Shown: positions 38,803 through 51,254, counted from the first letter of the stretch. The stretch is 64,000 nt of DNA from Gigantopelta aegis (GCF_016097555.1 NC_054712.1:38907644-38971643), one strand, 5' to 3'. Program-made: numbers and translations. Notes: generated from the letters alone by a model not told the origin.

Positions 38803-40031
38803 AATATTGTCCTTGGTCCTATTCTGTTTTTAATATATATAAATGATATTGTAAGTGATATCACTTCAAATATACGACTGTTTGCTGATGATACTTCGCT
38901 ATATATAACTGTTGAAAATCCTAATGCATGTTATAAAATTTTAAACACAGACTTAGAGTGTCTTAATAGATGGGCAAAAAACTGGTTAGTAAAATTTAGT
39001 CCTAATAAAACTGAAACAATGACTTTTAGTCATAAAAATGTAAACATTGAAATTCTAGGTTATTCTTAGACAATGTTCAGATATGTGAGGTTGAGGTTCA
39101 TAAACATTTGGGTTTAACGTTTCCAAAATCTGGAGAATGGGACTGTCATATAAAAGATATTGTGGATAAGGCCAGTAAAATGATCAATTGTCTTCGTTCA
39201 TTCAAATTCAGATTATTTAGAAAGGCATTAGAAACAATATATAGATCGTTTATTCTTTCCATATTTGACTATGCAGATATAATTTGGGACAACTGTACTA
39301 TATATCAGGCAAACACCCTTGGAAGTCTCCAATTAGATGCTCTTCGTACAATTTGTGGTGCTGTAAGAGGAACATCTCACCAATTGTTATATAGAGAAAC
39401 CGGTTTCATACCTTTACTAGAAAGGAGGAAGCGACATAAACTCTGTATGATATATAAACTTTCAAATAACATGTTACCAACTTTTTTAACCTTACAACTA
39501 CCTCGCTCTGGTGCAGAACGTAATGAATACTACATGCGTAATGCGGAGAATCTACAAACATATTTTTGTAGAACAAAATTGTTTTCGAACTCCTTCTTTT
39601 CTTCAGCAGTAAAATTATGGAATGATCTGTTGCCTGATATTAGAAATTATTCTTCATTAAAAATGTTTAAAATACAAATGAACAAACACGACCCTGCTGT
39701 TCCATCTTATTTTTATGAAGGTGATAGATGGCAACAGATTCTACATAGCCGACTCCGTTTGGGTACCAGTGATTTTAATGGTCACAAATTTGTATGACAT
39801 GTGACAGATACCCCTTCTTGTATTTGTGGCCATCCAGTTGAAGATGCAGAACATTTTCTATGTTTTTGGCCAATATATGTTGCAGCTCGCAATAACCATT
39901 TACTGAAATATTATAATCTCAAGTGTCATACTTTGCTATTTGGAGATTCAAATTTAAGTGTCCAAGAAAATATCTCTATATTTAAATCTGTTCAGAATTT
40001 TCTTATAGAAGTTGGCGCTTGGCGTTCGTGA
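38803..40031 (+). mobile_element. 5'-truncated LINE of opposite strand between ORF1 and ORF2 of the minus-strand LINE
   Basis: It begins inside RT (IVLGPILFLIYINDIVSD, LFADDTSLYI). A break follows near 39068, then 39108-39797 encodes GLTFPKSGEWDCHIKDIVDK, FDYADIIWDN and SAVKLWNDLLPDIRN, and 39801-40031 a C-terminal CICGHPVEDAEHFLCFWPIY knuckle. The RT type (Jockey/CR1-like) differs from its host element. No poly(A) tail is evident at its 3' side. Confidence 0.88.
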
Positions 40032-41077
40032 CATGTTCGCTTGCTTGGTGCTTCGGGAGATGATGTACCGCTTCTGTTGCGAGTTTGTCCCGTAGGGTTC
40101 ACTGGTTCAGTCGGCTTCTCCTTTGGATATATTCGCTTGCCGTCTATAAACAACGTGTCAGCAATAAACGAAACGTGTTGGTTGTTTTGTTTGGCCTCCC
40201 TAAACAGTGGGTACATTTACCTAGACCTCTCGACGATCTGATGGGGATACTGCTTCATTATTCCATAGGGTCTTCCTTTTAACATGTACGACTTCCGGCG
40301 GATAGTTTCCTTGTCGTAGTAGCGCTCAAATCGGATTACAATTTGTCTCGGTTTGGAGTTGAGTGTTTTACCGTCACGGTCCTTTTTAAATTTTTCAAAT
40401 CTGTGTACTCTATCGAAATAAAGTTGTGAAGTGTCAAAATTCAGTTCCTTTTCTAAGAAGTTGTACAAAATGTCCTCAATATTTTCTTTATAATTTTCTT
40501 GGAGTCCAGCAAACAATAAATTGTTCCTCATGGACAGTGTTTGTAGATCATACACTGTCTCTTGTAATTCAACTTTTTCACTGCTTAATATATCTGAATT
40601 TACGCGCAGAATCTCCAGCCTTGCATTTATGTCGTTAATTTCTCGGGCGGTCTTTTGTTCAGAAGATTTCACCGCTTGCCTAATGCTCTCGCGTTCCTTT
40701 TTTGATGTATCGAAAGCATCACTAAGAAACTGACAACTATTTTCTAACACATCGACTCTTTCACATGTTGCTTTCAGTTCATTTGTAAGTCGACTGACAT
40801 TGTTTTCAATATTGGACAACTTGAGCTTGGCAGTTTGTTGTTCAATATTGACGAGCCTTTCCATCAAACATTTGGCCCATGCGGGCGGAGACATAACGCT
40901 ATGACTATCAGTACTCATTGACTGTTGTTGAGCTTGGCCTGGCTGTGGAGTGTTCATCATGTATCTGAATTCTGCTCCCCTATGCTGCATCTCGGTCGCC
41001 ATATTGGGTGTATATGGATGTCCGTTGTCAAACGTTGCACGATGCATACATCCACCATGATTCTGATTTTGGCTCAT
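39992..41077 (-). pseudogene. LINE ORF1 protein (coiled coil plus RNA-binding domain), one nonsense codon
   Basis: It starts MSQNQNHGGCMHRATF. Residues about 75-175 form a coiled coil (LSNIENNVSRLTNELKATCE and on). This is followed by an L1-ORF1-like RNA-binding block (LSMRNNLLFAGLQENYKENI, FDRVHRFEKFKKDRDG, RQIVIRFERYYDKETIRRKS). A TAA at 40214-40216 interrupts an otherwise continuous frame that goes on with YPLFREAKQNN and FIADTLFIDGKRIYPKEKP. In the family, ORF1p binds element RNA as a trimer. It belongs to the minus-strand LINE whose ORF2 is at 35558-38802. Confidence 0.85.
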
Positions 41078-41708
41078 AATTCACAGTTTTTGGAATAAAC
41101 AATACTAAACACAAACCTCGGTTGTCTATATGCGAAGTAATGATCAAAGTCAGACAAGCATAGTTAAATTACAAAATTCAGCTGGAGCTCATCTAAAGAC
41201 GTCTTACCATCTTGACATGCGCTTACACTAAATTACAGGCCTGCATCAACCTGGATATTTGCTGACATCACAACAGCATCTGATCACTTGTATCACAGCT
41301 TCTGGTGCTGCTTTCTCTGAACTAATTATTGGTTAATACATGTATGATCATAAACAAGTCTACACACTGCACCTGCACAAGCAGGATCCTGGTTGTGCAT
41401 AATAAATATGTCAAAATATTGTCAAAATGGCCGCCAGACAAGCACACGCCAATTCGTCGCTCTGAGAGTTTTTGAAGTTTACAGACAACAAAAACACGGT
41501 TCAGATACTATTTCTACTAGCATAACTGTCTGTAAGTATCAGAGACTTTGTATGTATAATACTATTAAGCCAAAATAAGTATATTGGTCGAGGAAATTAA
41601 TCAAAATAAAATACATATACCATGTGATTGTCGGACAATGGCCATTATGTGACATTGACCAGCGAGCTTATCCATTAACATTACTCAACCCTTAGCTTAA
41701 TACTGGTC
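41078..41708. other. Probable 5' UTRs of two back-to-back LINEs
   Basis: This lies between the start of the minus-strand ORF1 (41077) and the start of the plus-strand ORF1 (41709). No recognisable motif or gene is seen. Confidence 0.4.
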
Positions 41709-41848
41709 ATGGGAAGAAAACAGAACAAGCGGCGAAACGAAAGAAAACCTCAGACTCGGACAACAGTCAAAGCGAAATTTTTAACATTACCCTGTCAACT
41801 ATGGATAACGAGGGTGCGAACTGCGAAAACATGGACGCCACAGATGCA

Positions 41849-44248
41849 TTCAAACTTTCAAACTTTATTTCGATTCACTCAGGCCGTCAAACGACAGCAT
41901 ATGAGGACATATTTTACAATAGTTATTTACAGTGACAAGATGACAACGGGAGTTCTTCATAGAATATATACAGACATAATTCAAAATATCTATATACACA
42001 TTTTAAAAAGAAGACACGTGGTGACAGAACATTTAAATAAAGCAGATAAATCTTTATACGTCAGTACTTTTAAAAGTATAAAATGATATCGGAGATGTTT
42101 ATCTATGGTTTACTAAATTTACTTGTAATTTCAGAGATTAGTTTTGACAATTTACGGAGAGTGCTTATTTTATTACAATTAAACAGTTCTTTGAATTTAA
42201 GAGTGTTAGGTTTTTTATAATAAAATGGCTTTATAAACCTTTTGCGTGTATTCGTAAAATAATTACATTTAAATAAGTAGTGATATTCATCTCCAATATC
42301 ATTTTCTTCGCACAATGTACATAATCTATTTTCGACTGGGATGCTATTCCAGCGTCCTGTTTCTATGGGTAAATAATGATTACATGTTCTGAATTTCAGA
42401 AGGTTGGTCCACAATTTTTCGGGTAATTTAATAAAGTATTTTTCCAAATTTAAAGTTTGTTTAAAAATAGAATATGTTTTGCCTTTTGGATGTAGACTCG
42501 ATGTTGTTATGCCATGTTTGTAGGTACTGGTCTAGTTGCCTTCGTTTAACATGCTCGGTTAGTATTTTTACGGATGGGAAATTTTTAGACATATAAATAT
42601 CGGTCATGCCTAGGTTATTTAACAGGTGTATTAAATTTTCTAGCCAGTTATAGCTGTGCCCGTTTGCAACAGATTCTTTTATCATATAATTAAGAATTAA
42701 ATTAGTGATTTTTGTAGATTTACCTTTAACTATACGTGCCCAGAATCCTATAATTCTTTGATCTGTAACTAGTTTTAGTGGCGTTCTACCAAGTTCCCCA
42801 TATAACATACAAATAGACGTACCCTTTTTTACTGGCAATAACCGTCTGAGAAAATGTATATGAATATTTTCTATTATGTCCACATTTTCGTATCCCCAGA
42901 TTTCACAGCCATACAAAAGTATTGGGAGGACCATTGAATCAAATAATTTAAGCTTGCAATCAATTGGCAAATTATTACCCTTGGCTTTAGATAAAACAAA
43001 ATATATTGCTTTAGTTGCACGCTGAATTAAACATTGTTTTGTTATTTTAAATTTGTTTTGTTTAGTGAACGTTAAACCTAAATATTTGTATTCTTTAACA
43101 TTTTGAAGAGACTTATCTCCGAGAGTAAACTTTTTCTTATAGTCATTTGCATTTCCATTAAATATGATTATTTTTGTTTTTTCACTGTTTACTTTAAGTT
43201 TCCATTTTTTGCAGTATTCCAAAAAGACATTTAGATTTTTTTGCAAATCGTGAGCATTGGTTGCTAGTAGTGCAGTATCGTCGGCACATAGGAGACAAAG
43301 TAAGTGGATACCGATGTCTAGAAAGCAATCGTGGTCATCTATAGCGGTGGCTACCCCCGAGCAGTTAGAATTTAGTAGGTGGTTTTCTAAGTCATTTAAA
43401 TAAAGTGAAAATAGGACAGGTGACAAATTTTCACCTTGGAGGACTCCGGTATTGCAAGAAAATAATTTTGAGCATTCGTTATTTAAACTGATACAGGATT
43501 TTATACCTTGATACATTTTTTGGATAATTCTAAGGAATTTGCTATTTATGTTATAGTTTAATAATTTTTGCCAAAGGAAGCTTCCTGATATCGTATCAAA
43601 TGCCTTTTGGAAATCAATAAACGCACAGAATAATTTCTTTTTTCTTCTTTTTAAAATTTCGATTAGAGAATATATATTAAACAGATGGTCGGTTGTGGAG
43701 TAGCCTTTTCGAAAGGCAGTCTGGGCTTCAGTTAAGATATTATTTTCTTCAAGGTAGTCATTTAGTCGTTTATTTAGGATCGTTGTAAATAGTTTTGAGC
43801 TACAGCATAATAAGGTTATTGGTCTATAATTTTCTGGCATAGAACGGCTTCCTTTATTTTTAAAGATTGGCTTAATCATTCCTATCAGCCATTCATTTGG
43901 GAAAATACTGTTATCTAGCATAACATTGAATAGTTTTGTGTATATTGGCAACATTTTGTCCGCAGTAGATTTAATGTACTCATTTGTAATATTATCAATT
44001 ACGGAAGCTTTTCCATTTTTAAGTTGTTTTATTGCATTTGTAACTTCTCTTTCTTCAATCGGTTTATCTAGAGCGTCATTATCTAATTCGACAGTTTCAA
44101 AATCTGTATATTGATTTATATCATTATCCATAGGATCTCCTTCATTTGTTTTTTCAAAAAAGTTGCTAAGTTCGTTTAGTGATGGGAAATTATTATTCAC
44201 AGTTATTGGTTTTAATAATTTATAAAAAGATTTTGGGTCATTTAATTT
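41849..44248 (-). mobile_element. 5'-truncated LINE inserted into ORF1 of the plus-strand LINE
   Basis: CAGATGCA is duplicated at both borders (41841-41848 and 44249-44256). The 3' end (at 41849) has AAATAAAG followed by short GTTTGAAA repeats. The remaining ORF2 starts in the linker (NDPKSFYKLLKPI) and covers RT and the C-terminus; the endonuclease is missing. It is closely related to the element at 35386-38802. Confidence 0.92.
42103..44200 (-). pseudogene. LINE reverse transcriptase and C-terminal domain
   Basis: 579 codons are open (42461-44200) with NYRPITLLCCSSKLFTTILN, FRKGYSTTDHLFNIYSLIEI, FIDFQKAFDTI, GVLQGENLSPVLFSLYLNDL and LCADDTALLATNA (catalytic ADD). A frameshift near 42460 leads to the last 114 codons with CTLCEENDIGDEYHYLFKC. 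This is the longest intact RT frame in the window, so this copy is younger than its relative at 35386. Confidence 0.92.
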
Positions 44249-44256
44249 CAGATGCA

Positions 44257-45112
44257 GGTGAGACTGTTAGACAAAAATCAAAAGAGCAAAGTCTATGAAA
44301 CTGTTTACGTCCGATAACCAAATTCAAAGTTTGCACAAAAAAGTTGATAGCATGTTGGAGTTACTTGTGTCAAAAGATTTTTTTCATTCTCAAATATAGT
44401 CGTTAAAAGCAGACATTACTCAGTCATTGACAGCTAAAATTAATGAACTTGAAGGACGTATCTTTGACCTTGAAAACGAAAACAAAACTCTTAAAGCTGA
44501 AATTAAATCCTGCAAACAACAAGAAAAAACAGACGACAGATTAAGACAAACACTTTTTAATATCACACTAACGAATGACAAACTGAACGATCTTGAGCAG
44601 TGGACGAGGAAATCTAGCGTCAGGATTTTCGGTATTAAAGATACTGAGAAAAATTAATCCCATGTGGTAACCGAACAAAAAGTTGTCAAATTAGTACAAG
44701 AGAAATTGGGAATAGATATGAAAAACAGCATTGGCATTGCACATCGTGTTGGAAAGTTTTCTGCCGAACGTGACGGAGGAATAATTGTAAAATTCCACTC
44801 TAGAAAGCACAAGCTAGATGTCATACAGAACAGGAAAAAACTAAAAGGTTCCGGAATTTCAATTGCAGAGGACTTAACAACAGTAAACCATCAGCTTTTG
44901 ACTAAAGCCAAGGAGACGTTGAAACGGCTTGGTCATCCGGCGGTCGAATCATGGCCAAACTTAAAGACAACAGGATCATAAAAGTTACCCACCACACCGA
45001 CCTCAGTGCTTTATCCAACCGACATTCCACACCTGCGCACGGAGACCGGTTTGATCCACACGAGACTCGCCCGAAGTCTATAATAATTTCTCTGGACGCT
45101 GCAACTACCTGA
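44257..45112 (+). pseudogene. ORF1 of the L1/Tx1-like LINE, 3' part
   Basis: A coiled coil (LTAKINELEGRIFDLENENK, LKAEIKSCKQQEK) is followed by WTRKSSVRIFGIKD, KLGIDMKNSIGIAHRVGKF, GGIIVKFHSRKHKLDVIQNR and ISIAEDLTTVNHQLLTKAKE, the RRM and C-terminal domains of L1 ORF1p. In-frame stops (near 44398, 44657) and a frameshift near 44950 occur. The N-terminal part, KKTEQAAKRKKTSDSDNSQS, is at 41714-41848 on the other side of the inserted LINE. Confidence 0.85.
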
Positions 45113-46680
45113 ACTAAATTTATTCTTATAAAAGTGTAAATACAAAACGTGTATATACTGTTGTTTAGAGCTGTAGGACAATATTCCCGGTGATCGTTAT
45201 TTGTCACACCCAAACATTGCTAAAGGAAACGTGTATACTATTGTCTTAATTTTTATTTATTTATTTTATTATTTATTTTATTTTATTTTATTTTATTTTA
45301 TTTTATTCTATTTATTTAGTTAGTTTTTAGTTTTGTTGATATGATCCAAAAAAATACAAACTATCAGCTGCAAAATTGTTTATCGTGCCGCCCTACTATT
45401 TTATTTTATTATAATATTTTTTGTACTGTTTGTCAGTGCAAGCGGGTCTTCCCTTTCTGGTTTTACTACTATCACTATTATTTCCCAGCATCATAACTAT
45501 CAGTATTTTACGGCTATTATTTACCCCTCATTTCCTATTATTGTTGTTGTCGTCGTCATCATTATCATCATCATCATCATCATTATTAATACTAATATCA
45601 TTTGTACTATTATTTACCCCGTTTAATTTTCGACTAAAATTATTAGTAGTATAGTTAATAGTATTATTGGTTACTACTACTACTATTGCTACTGCTACTG
45701 GCTACTACTACTACTGCTGTTCTTGCTGCTACTCCTACTATGTACTGCTATTGCTATTATCAATGCAAAACTGAGTTTCATGCAGTATGAACGTTGGATT
45801 TTTAAGTTATGAGATACGGATTGAACCAATACAAGTGTTTATCATAAAAACATTGTCAGAGATTAGATGCATAACTGTGTGAAATGGAAATAGGTAGTAA
45901 GGTCCACGCCAAACACTGTTAAAGCTTAAGCTGTAAAACTCGTTTTATAACTTTTAGCACAAGCGTGAACGAAGTTCAGCCGCCAGTGCATCAAACGTAA
46001 CGGCTTGTCTATTAACTGCACACTGCGGCGTGTTAGGCTTCATGTTTTTCAGACCTGCGTACGCCGTGCGCCTTTCTGCCTGTTTGGTTTCTTGTAATTT
46101 TACTTTTTAGCAAACTCCATTATGTATCTTTTTGTATTGCACTCATGTACATGTATGGTGCATGTTTGTTTGTTTGTTTGTTTGTTTTATTATTATTATT
46201 ATTATTATTTTTTTTTTTTAGAAGACTATCAAATTTGTAGATATTTGACGAAATTTCAAAAACTGTTTACATGAATATACTTTTGAAATTATTTGGATTA
46301 CAACACAGTTAATAGTACTATATCTGTATACACACAACGTATTTACTTTTAATAATATGACTCTGTGTGTGATAGGCTCCTGGTTGTCACAGCTTTCTGC
46401 ATACGAGTATTCATATCCTTTACACTGTTATTCTCTGCATACATTTCTTGCTATCTTCCACCGTCATATTTGTCTTTATAAGCTTTGTCGCATCACTCTT
46501 CTATTCTTTGCCAAGTCGTATTTCAATACTAGTATTTGTTTTTGAGCCGGTGAATTGTTACTTACAAACTGATTCTATTTACATTCGAGTAAAGCAAAGT
46601 AGTGGACAACAGTCAGTGTATACGGTGCCTGTATTTTGTACATACATGTATATTATTAAGTATGTATTACACATTTTGAA
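45113..46680. other. LINE inter-ORF spacer with simple repeats
   Basis: It contains (TTTTA)n at about 45250-45310, a triplet-rich tract of (TCA)n, (TAC)n and (TGC)n at 45540-45750, (TTTG)n at 46167-46186 and (ATT)n to 46210. No gene is recognised. Confidence 0.7.
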
Positions 46681-48965
46681 ATGACTTCGGTACAAATTAT
46701 GACACTAAACTGTCAGGGACTGGGAGATCCAGCAAAAAGAAAAGATGTATTATATTAAATTATCTGAAACAAAAAAAATATAATATATATTGCCTGCAAG
46801 ATACACATTTCATTAACGGATTGGAACCATACATAAAAGCACAGTGGGGTTACACGTGCATTTTTAATTCCTACTCTAGTAACTCCAGAGGTGTAGCTAT
46901 CATGTTAAATAATAATTTTGAGTGTAAAATTAATAAAACCAAAACGGATAATTCTGGAAATTACATAGCAATGGATATAGCTATAGAAAATACAACAATA
47001 ACGCTATTAAATATTTACGGACCAAATGAAGATAACCCTACCTTTTTTGAAAATGTTCTGAAAAATATTGAAGACTTTGAAAATGAACAGTACATAACTT
47101 GTGGCAACTTTAACTTAGTGTTAAATCAGGATTTGGATACTAGTAATTATCTACATGTAAATCATCTTAACTCAAAGAAAACATTGTTAGATAATTTACA
47201 AGTGTATGATTTGGTTGATCCATTTAGGGAATTGTACCCAACATTAAGAATGTATACATGGAGAAAGAAAAATCCTATTAAGCAGGCGAGATTATATTTT
47301 TATTTGATCTCTAACAATTTGATGACACGTGTAGAACAAGTAACTATTGATAATAGCTATAGATCTGACAATGCAGGAGTGATTTTAAAATTAAAACTAA
47401 ATACTATTAAAAAAGGTACAGGTTTGTGGAAATTTAATACTTCTTTATTAAACGACAAAGAGTATGCTAAGATAGTAAAAGAAATAATAAATAATATAAA
47501 AACGCAATATGCTGTCCCGGTATATAATATAGATGAAATAAACACAATTCCAAATGACACACTTCAATTTACCATTAATGATCAACTTTTCTTGGAAACG
47601 CTATTAATGGAAATCAGAGGGAAAACGATATCATATTCTTCTGCAAAAAAAAGGGAAAAACAAAAACTAAAAACTAAACTGTGCGAAGACTTTAAGGCGT
47701 TAGAAGAAAATGCAGCCATAAACTTTAAACAAATAGAAGAACAAAAACAAAAATTGGTAGAAATTAGAAAAGAGAAATTAAAAGGGCATTTTATTAGATC
47801 TAGAGCTAAATGGGTAGAAGAAGGAGAGAAACCTTCAAAATATTTTTGTAACATGGAAGCAAGAAACTTTCATAGCAAATTAGTTTCCAAAATAGAATTA
47901 GAAAACGGAAATTTAATCACAGACCAAGCTGAAATATTGAAAGAAACAAAACGTTTTTATGAAAAACTGTATTCAAAAAAGGAATCTAAATGTGAAGATA
48001 TAACAAAATTAATTGAAAACTGTAATTTTAATATTCTCTCTGATAACGAAGCAGCAGAGTTGGAGGGGGAATTAACGTATGCTGAAGCTTTATTATTTCT
48101 TAAAAATATGAAGAATGAAAAAAGTCCTGGTTCTGATGGATTTCCAGCAGAATTTTTAAAATTCTTTTGGCTTGATTTGGGGCACTTTGTAGTTAGAGCC
48201 ATCAATTATAGTTACAGTATTCAAGAAATGTCACATGTACAAAAACTAGGCATCATAACCTGCATACCAAAAGCAAACAAACCTAAGCAATTAAAAAAAA
48301 ATTGGAGGCCACTCACCCTTTTAAATTGTACTTATAAAATAGCATCTGGTTGCATTGCAAATAGGATAAAAACCGTATTGGACAACATTATTGAAAAAGA
48401 CCAAACAGGATTTATACAGGGACGATACATAGGAGAAAATATAAGGTTGATATATGACATTATGCAATACACAGAAACATATAAAATACCAGGTCAGCTA
48501 TTATTAGTCGATTTTGAAAAGGCGTTTGACTCCTTATCCTGGAAATTTATTCAAAAAGCTCTAGACATTTTTTATTTTAAGTGTTCAATAAAAACTGGGA
48601 TACAAACACTGTATAAAAATTCAGTTTCAGCTGTAATCCAAAATGGACATCTATCAGAAAGTTTTAAGTTATACAGAGGCTGCAGACAAGGCGATCCGTT
48701 ATCGCCCTACATTTTTATAATATGTGCAGAAATACTTGCCATTTTAATACGCAATAACAAGAATATTAAGGGAATTTATATTGATGGAGAAGAATATCTT
48801 ATTTCGCAGTATGCAGATGATACTACTTTTATTTTGGATGGATCTCCCGAGTCACTGTACGGCACACTTACTACTCTAGACTGCTTTGCAAAAATATCAG
48901 GTTTGAAGCTAAATTATTCTAAATCAAAGACACTATGGATTGGCAGAAAAAAAATTCTCAAATGA
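46681..48965 (+). pseudogene. ORF2 of the L1/Tx1-like LINE: endonuclease and reverse transcriptase
   Basis: The start MTSVQIMTLNCQGLGDPAKR is followed by a frameshift, then 714 open codons from 46821. The endonuclease keeps LNCQGL and LQDTHF, but the GDFN motif reads GNFN and the RLDY motif reads ARLYF, both losses of key Asp residues. The RT palm is intact with SQYADDTTFIL. The first base after the frame end at 48963 is a frameshift, and the connection domain continues at 48940-49230. Confidence 0.88.
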
Positions 48966-50055
48966 AGTCTTTCATCATACTAGATGGAAATTAGAATGGG
49001 GTTCAACTAAGTTTACTTTATTGGGAATTCGCTTCTCTTTAAATCTAAAAGATATAGTTAAAGAAAATTTTGAACCAAAAGTATTAGAAATGGAAAGTAC
49101 AATGAAAATCTGGAGTGCACGAAAACTGACGCTATTAGGCAGACTCACTGTTTTAAAAACATTAATAATACCCAAAATAATAAATTTACTAATCTCATTA
49201 CCAACTCCATCTGAATTTCACCCCATTTGATAAAAACGTGATCTAAGTGTGTTACAGGTTTGTAGATTAACCAAATTATAATTTATTTTCGCTGGATGGA
49301 ACTAGGGTGTGCGACTTTAATTAAAGCAGTAAAATGTTTCACTGAAAAATATGGAAAATTAAATTGTCAAACTCTGAATTTTTTCCCTAATTATAAACCA
49401 GTTTATCCACAAAAGTTAAAGCAGATTTTAAAAGAGAAACAAGGTTGCAAGGAACAATATAAACTGCTATGCAAAACATCACAAATACCAAAATCACAAT
49501 TAAAATATCAGGAAAAAGGTTTTAACTATTCATTAAGGGAATGGAAAATATATTATAGCATACCCTTTAAATGTACTAGAGATACAACTTTGCGGTGGTT
49601 TCAGTACAGAATATTGCATCGAATACTCGCAACTAACCATTTTTTATATACTATTCACTATATAGATACCAATAAATGTACTTTCTGTAATCTGCTGCCA
49701 GAGACAATGGAACACTTATTCTATGATTGTCATTGTGTTAAAAAAACTATGGAAATCTATTGCAAATTGGATAACAAATACTATGGGTGAACATATTACT
49801 TTTGATAAACATATAGTTATCTTAGGTTTGCCTAATGAACAAAACAGCAGTGTAGTAAATTGGATGATTATTAATATAAAATATATTTATTCTATAAAAA
49901 TGCAAAAACAAAAATTGAACTTACAATCATTACAACGGACAATTAAAAACAAATTAGAAATTCAAAGGTGTATTCTGCTTAAAAACTGTGAATACGAATA
50001 TTTTGAAACATATTGGAAGAAATGGTGTAATTTATTTATTGACAATTTTACATGA
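48940..50055 (+). pseudogene. ORF2 C-terminal part of the L1/Tx1-like LINE
   Basis: Three frames follow each other: WGSTKFTLLGIRFSLN and SARKLTLLGRLTVLKTLIIP (48940-49230), then LREWKIYYSIPFKCTRDTTL, RWFQYRILHRILATNHFLY and CTFCNLLPETMEHLFYDCHC (49296-49790), then GLPNEQNSSVVNWMIINIKY to the final stop at 50053. A stretch of the connection domain is deleted between 49230 and 49296. Confidence 0.82.
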
Positions 50056-50230
50056 ACTTTTTCAGCTGTAGTTTAACATACTGGCTTAGAGACAAACATT
50101 AAAAGATAAAATTTGCAACCCGTTATTCTTTTCTTTCACTTCTGATATTTCGTTTTTTCCCTTTCTTGTTTCTCTTCTTTCTTACTCCCAGAAATAATTA
50201 AAACTAATTACCGACAGGTATGAAAACTGA

Positions 50231-50375
50231 TGTACATGGATATTTGTGTGTGTGTGTGGGGGGGGGGGGGGGGGGGGGGGGGGCGAGTATGTGAGTGGAT
50301 GAGAGAGGTTTTTTTTTAATGCAGTATATGTTTTAAACATGAACATTGTGTACATGTAAATAGTCTGTATATACA

Positions 50376-50425
<50 letters not shown>
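50231..50425. repeat. (TG)n, poly(G) and (TA)n runs
   Basis: (TG)n at 50246-50257, poly(G) of about 26 at 50258-50283 and (TA)n at 50377-50424, inside the 3' region of the LINE. Confidence 0.95.
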
Positions 50426-50432
<7 letters not shown>

Positions 50433-50689
50433 TGAAATATAATTAAAATATGTGTACGTCAGTGAGCTCAGGGCACCTGAACCCTGACACTGCCAAACAT
50501 TTCTGGGGACAATAAAAAAAAAAAAAAATAATAATAAAAAAAAAATGCATGTAGACATAATTTTAAATGTGTTATTATGTAAAGTAAAATATTCATATAG
50601 TTTGGAGCGTAGATTATTTTATTATATAACATTTAGTGAAATATCTTAAAATATCAGTGAAATAAAAGTGTTATCAGTCACTCAGTGAT

Positions 50690-50742
50690 GATAACACATT
50701 TTAGAGTGAAAATTTCACTATTTCACTCTAAAATGTGTTATC
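50690..50742. repeat. Perfect 22-bp-arm hairpin
   Basis: GATAACACATTTTAGAGTGA... (50690-50711) is exactly complementary to 50721-50742 around a 9-base loop. Flanking half-copies of GTGTTATCA and TTCACT extend the dyad. Confidence 0.93.
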
Positions 50743-50985
50743 GTCATTGTAAAAGTTTTATATTCACTGCAAGAAACCCGGAACTATTTTGCTGCTGCCA
50801 TTTTAAAAATAGAGGTAAATTGCCAAAAGTTATATAATAAATAGAAAATTTCATGTTTTTTGTCAAATATGATTTATATCTCATCTCGTGAAGTTTGCAA
50901 ACATAAAATATCCTCTATATATTTTACACAAATTATGATGCAATGATATTCATCTGCAATCAGATGTAAACATATCGCCAAGATG

Positions 50986-51254
50986 TTAACATATTGTCGT
51001 CTGTTCTGCGTCCGAGGTTTGATTAGCAGCATTGACGGAAGAGTTCCGAGTGACTACCCGTCGTCTCTCCGTGATCTCCACGACGCTGTAACACGCCATT
51101 CCCACGACGAGAAAACCACCACAGATGTAGAGTTTTACGTCTGCACAGAGAAAGTCATTGTAGGCGTACGTCAGCATAAAACCAAACGACTCCCAAAGAC
51201 GATAGTTGGCGAAAGCTGCTTCGGTGTTTTCCGTAAACAGACATCCATAAAGTG
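50986..51254 (-). CDS. UNC93A: UNC93-like last exon
   Basis: The acceptor is TTGCCCACAG. It encodes LYGCLFTENTEAAFANYRLW, ESFGFMLTYAYNDFLCADVK and LYICGGFLVVGMACYSVVE (the last two membrane segments), then a polar cytosolic tail ending EQTTIC. This exon is undamaged and is the best family match of the locus. Confidence 0.9.

Larger units (their letters stand above)
41709..50530 (+). mobile_element. L1/Tx1-like LINE with two ORFs, interrupted by another LINE
   Basis: ORF1 starts near 41709 and is split by the minus-strand LINE 41849-44248. It resumes at 44257 and ends near 45112. A 1.6-kb spacer follows, rich in simple repeats. ORF2 (46681-50055) has endonuclease, RT (SPGSDGFPAEFLKFFW, RPLTLLNCTYKI, LLVDFEKAFDSLSWKF, GCRQGDPLSPYIF, SQYADDTTFILDG) and a CTFCNLLPETMEHLFYDC knuckle. 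The 3' end is probably the GGGGACAATAAA plus poly(A) at 50507-50530. Frameshifts near 46765, 48960, 49230 and 49780 inactivate it. Confidence 0.88.

Noticed and set aside
44902-45213. Minus-strand frame of 103 codons
   Set aside because: Antisense of LINE ORF1.
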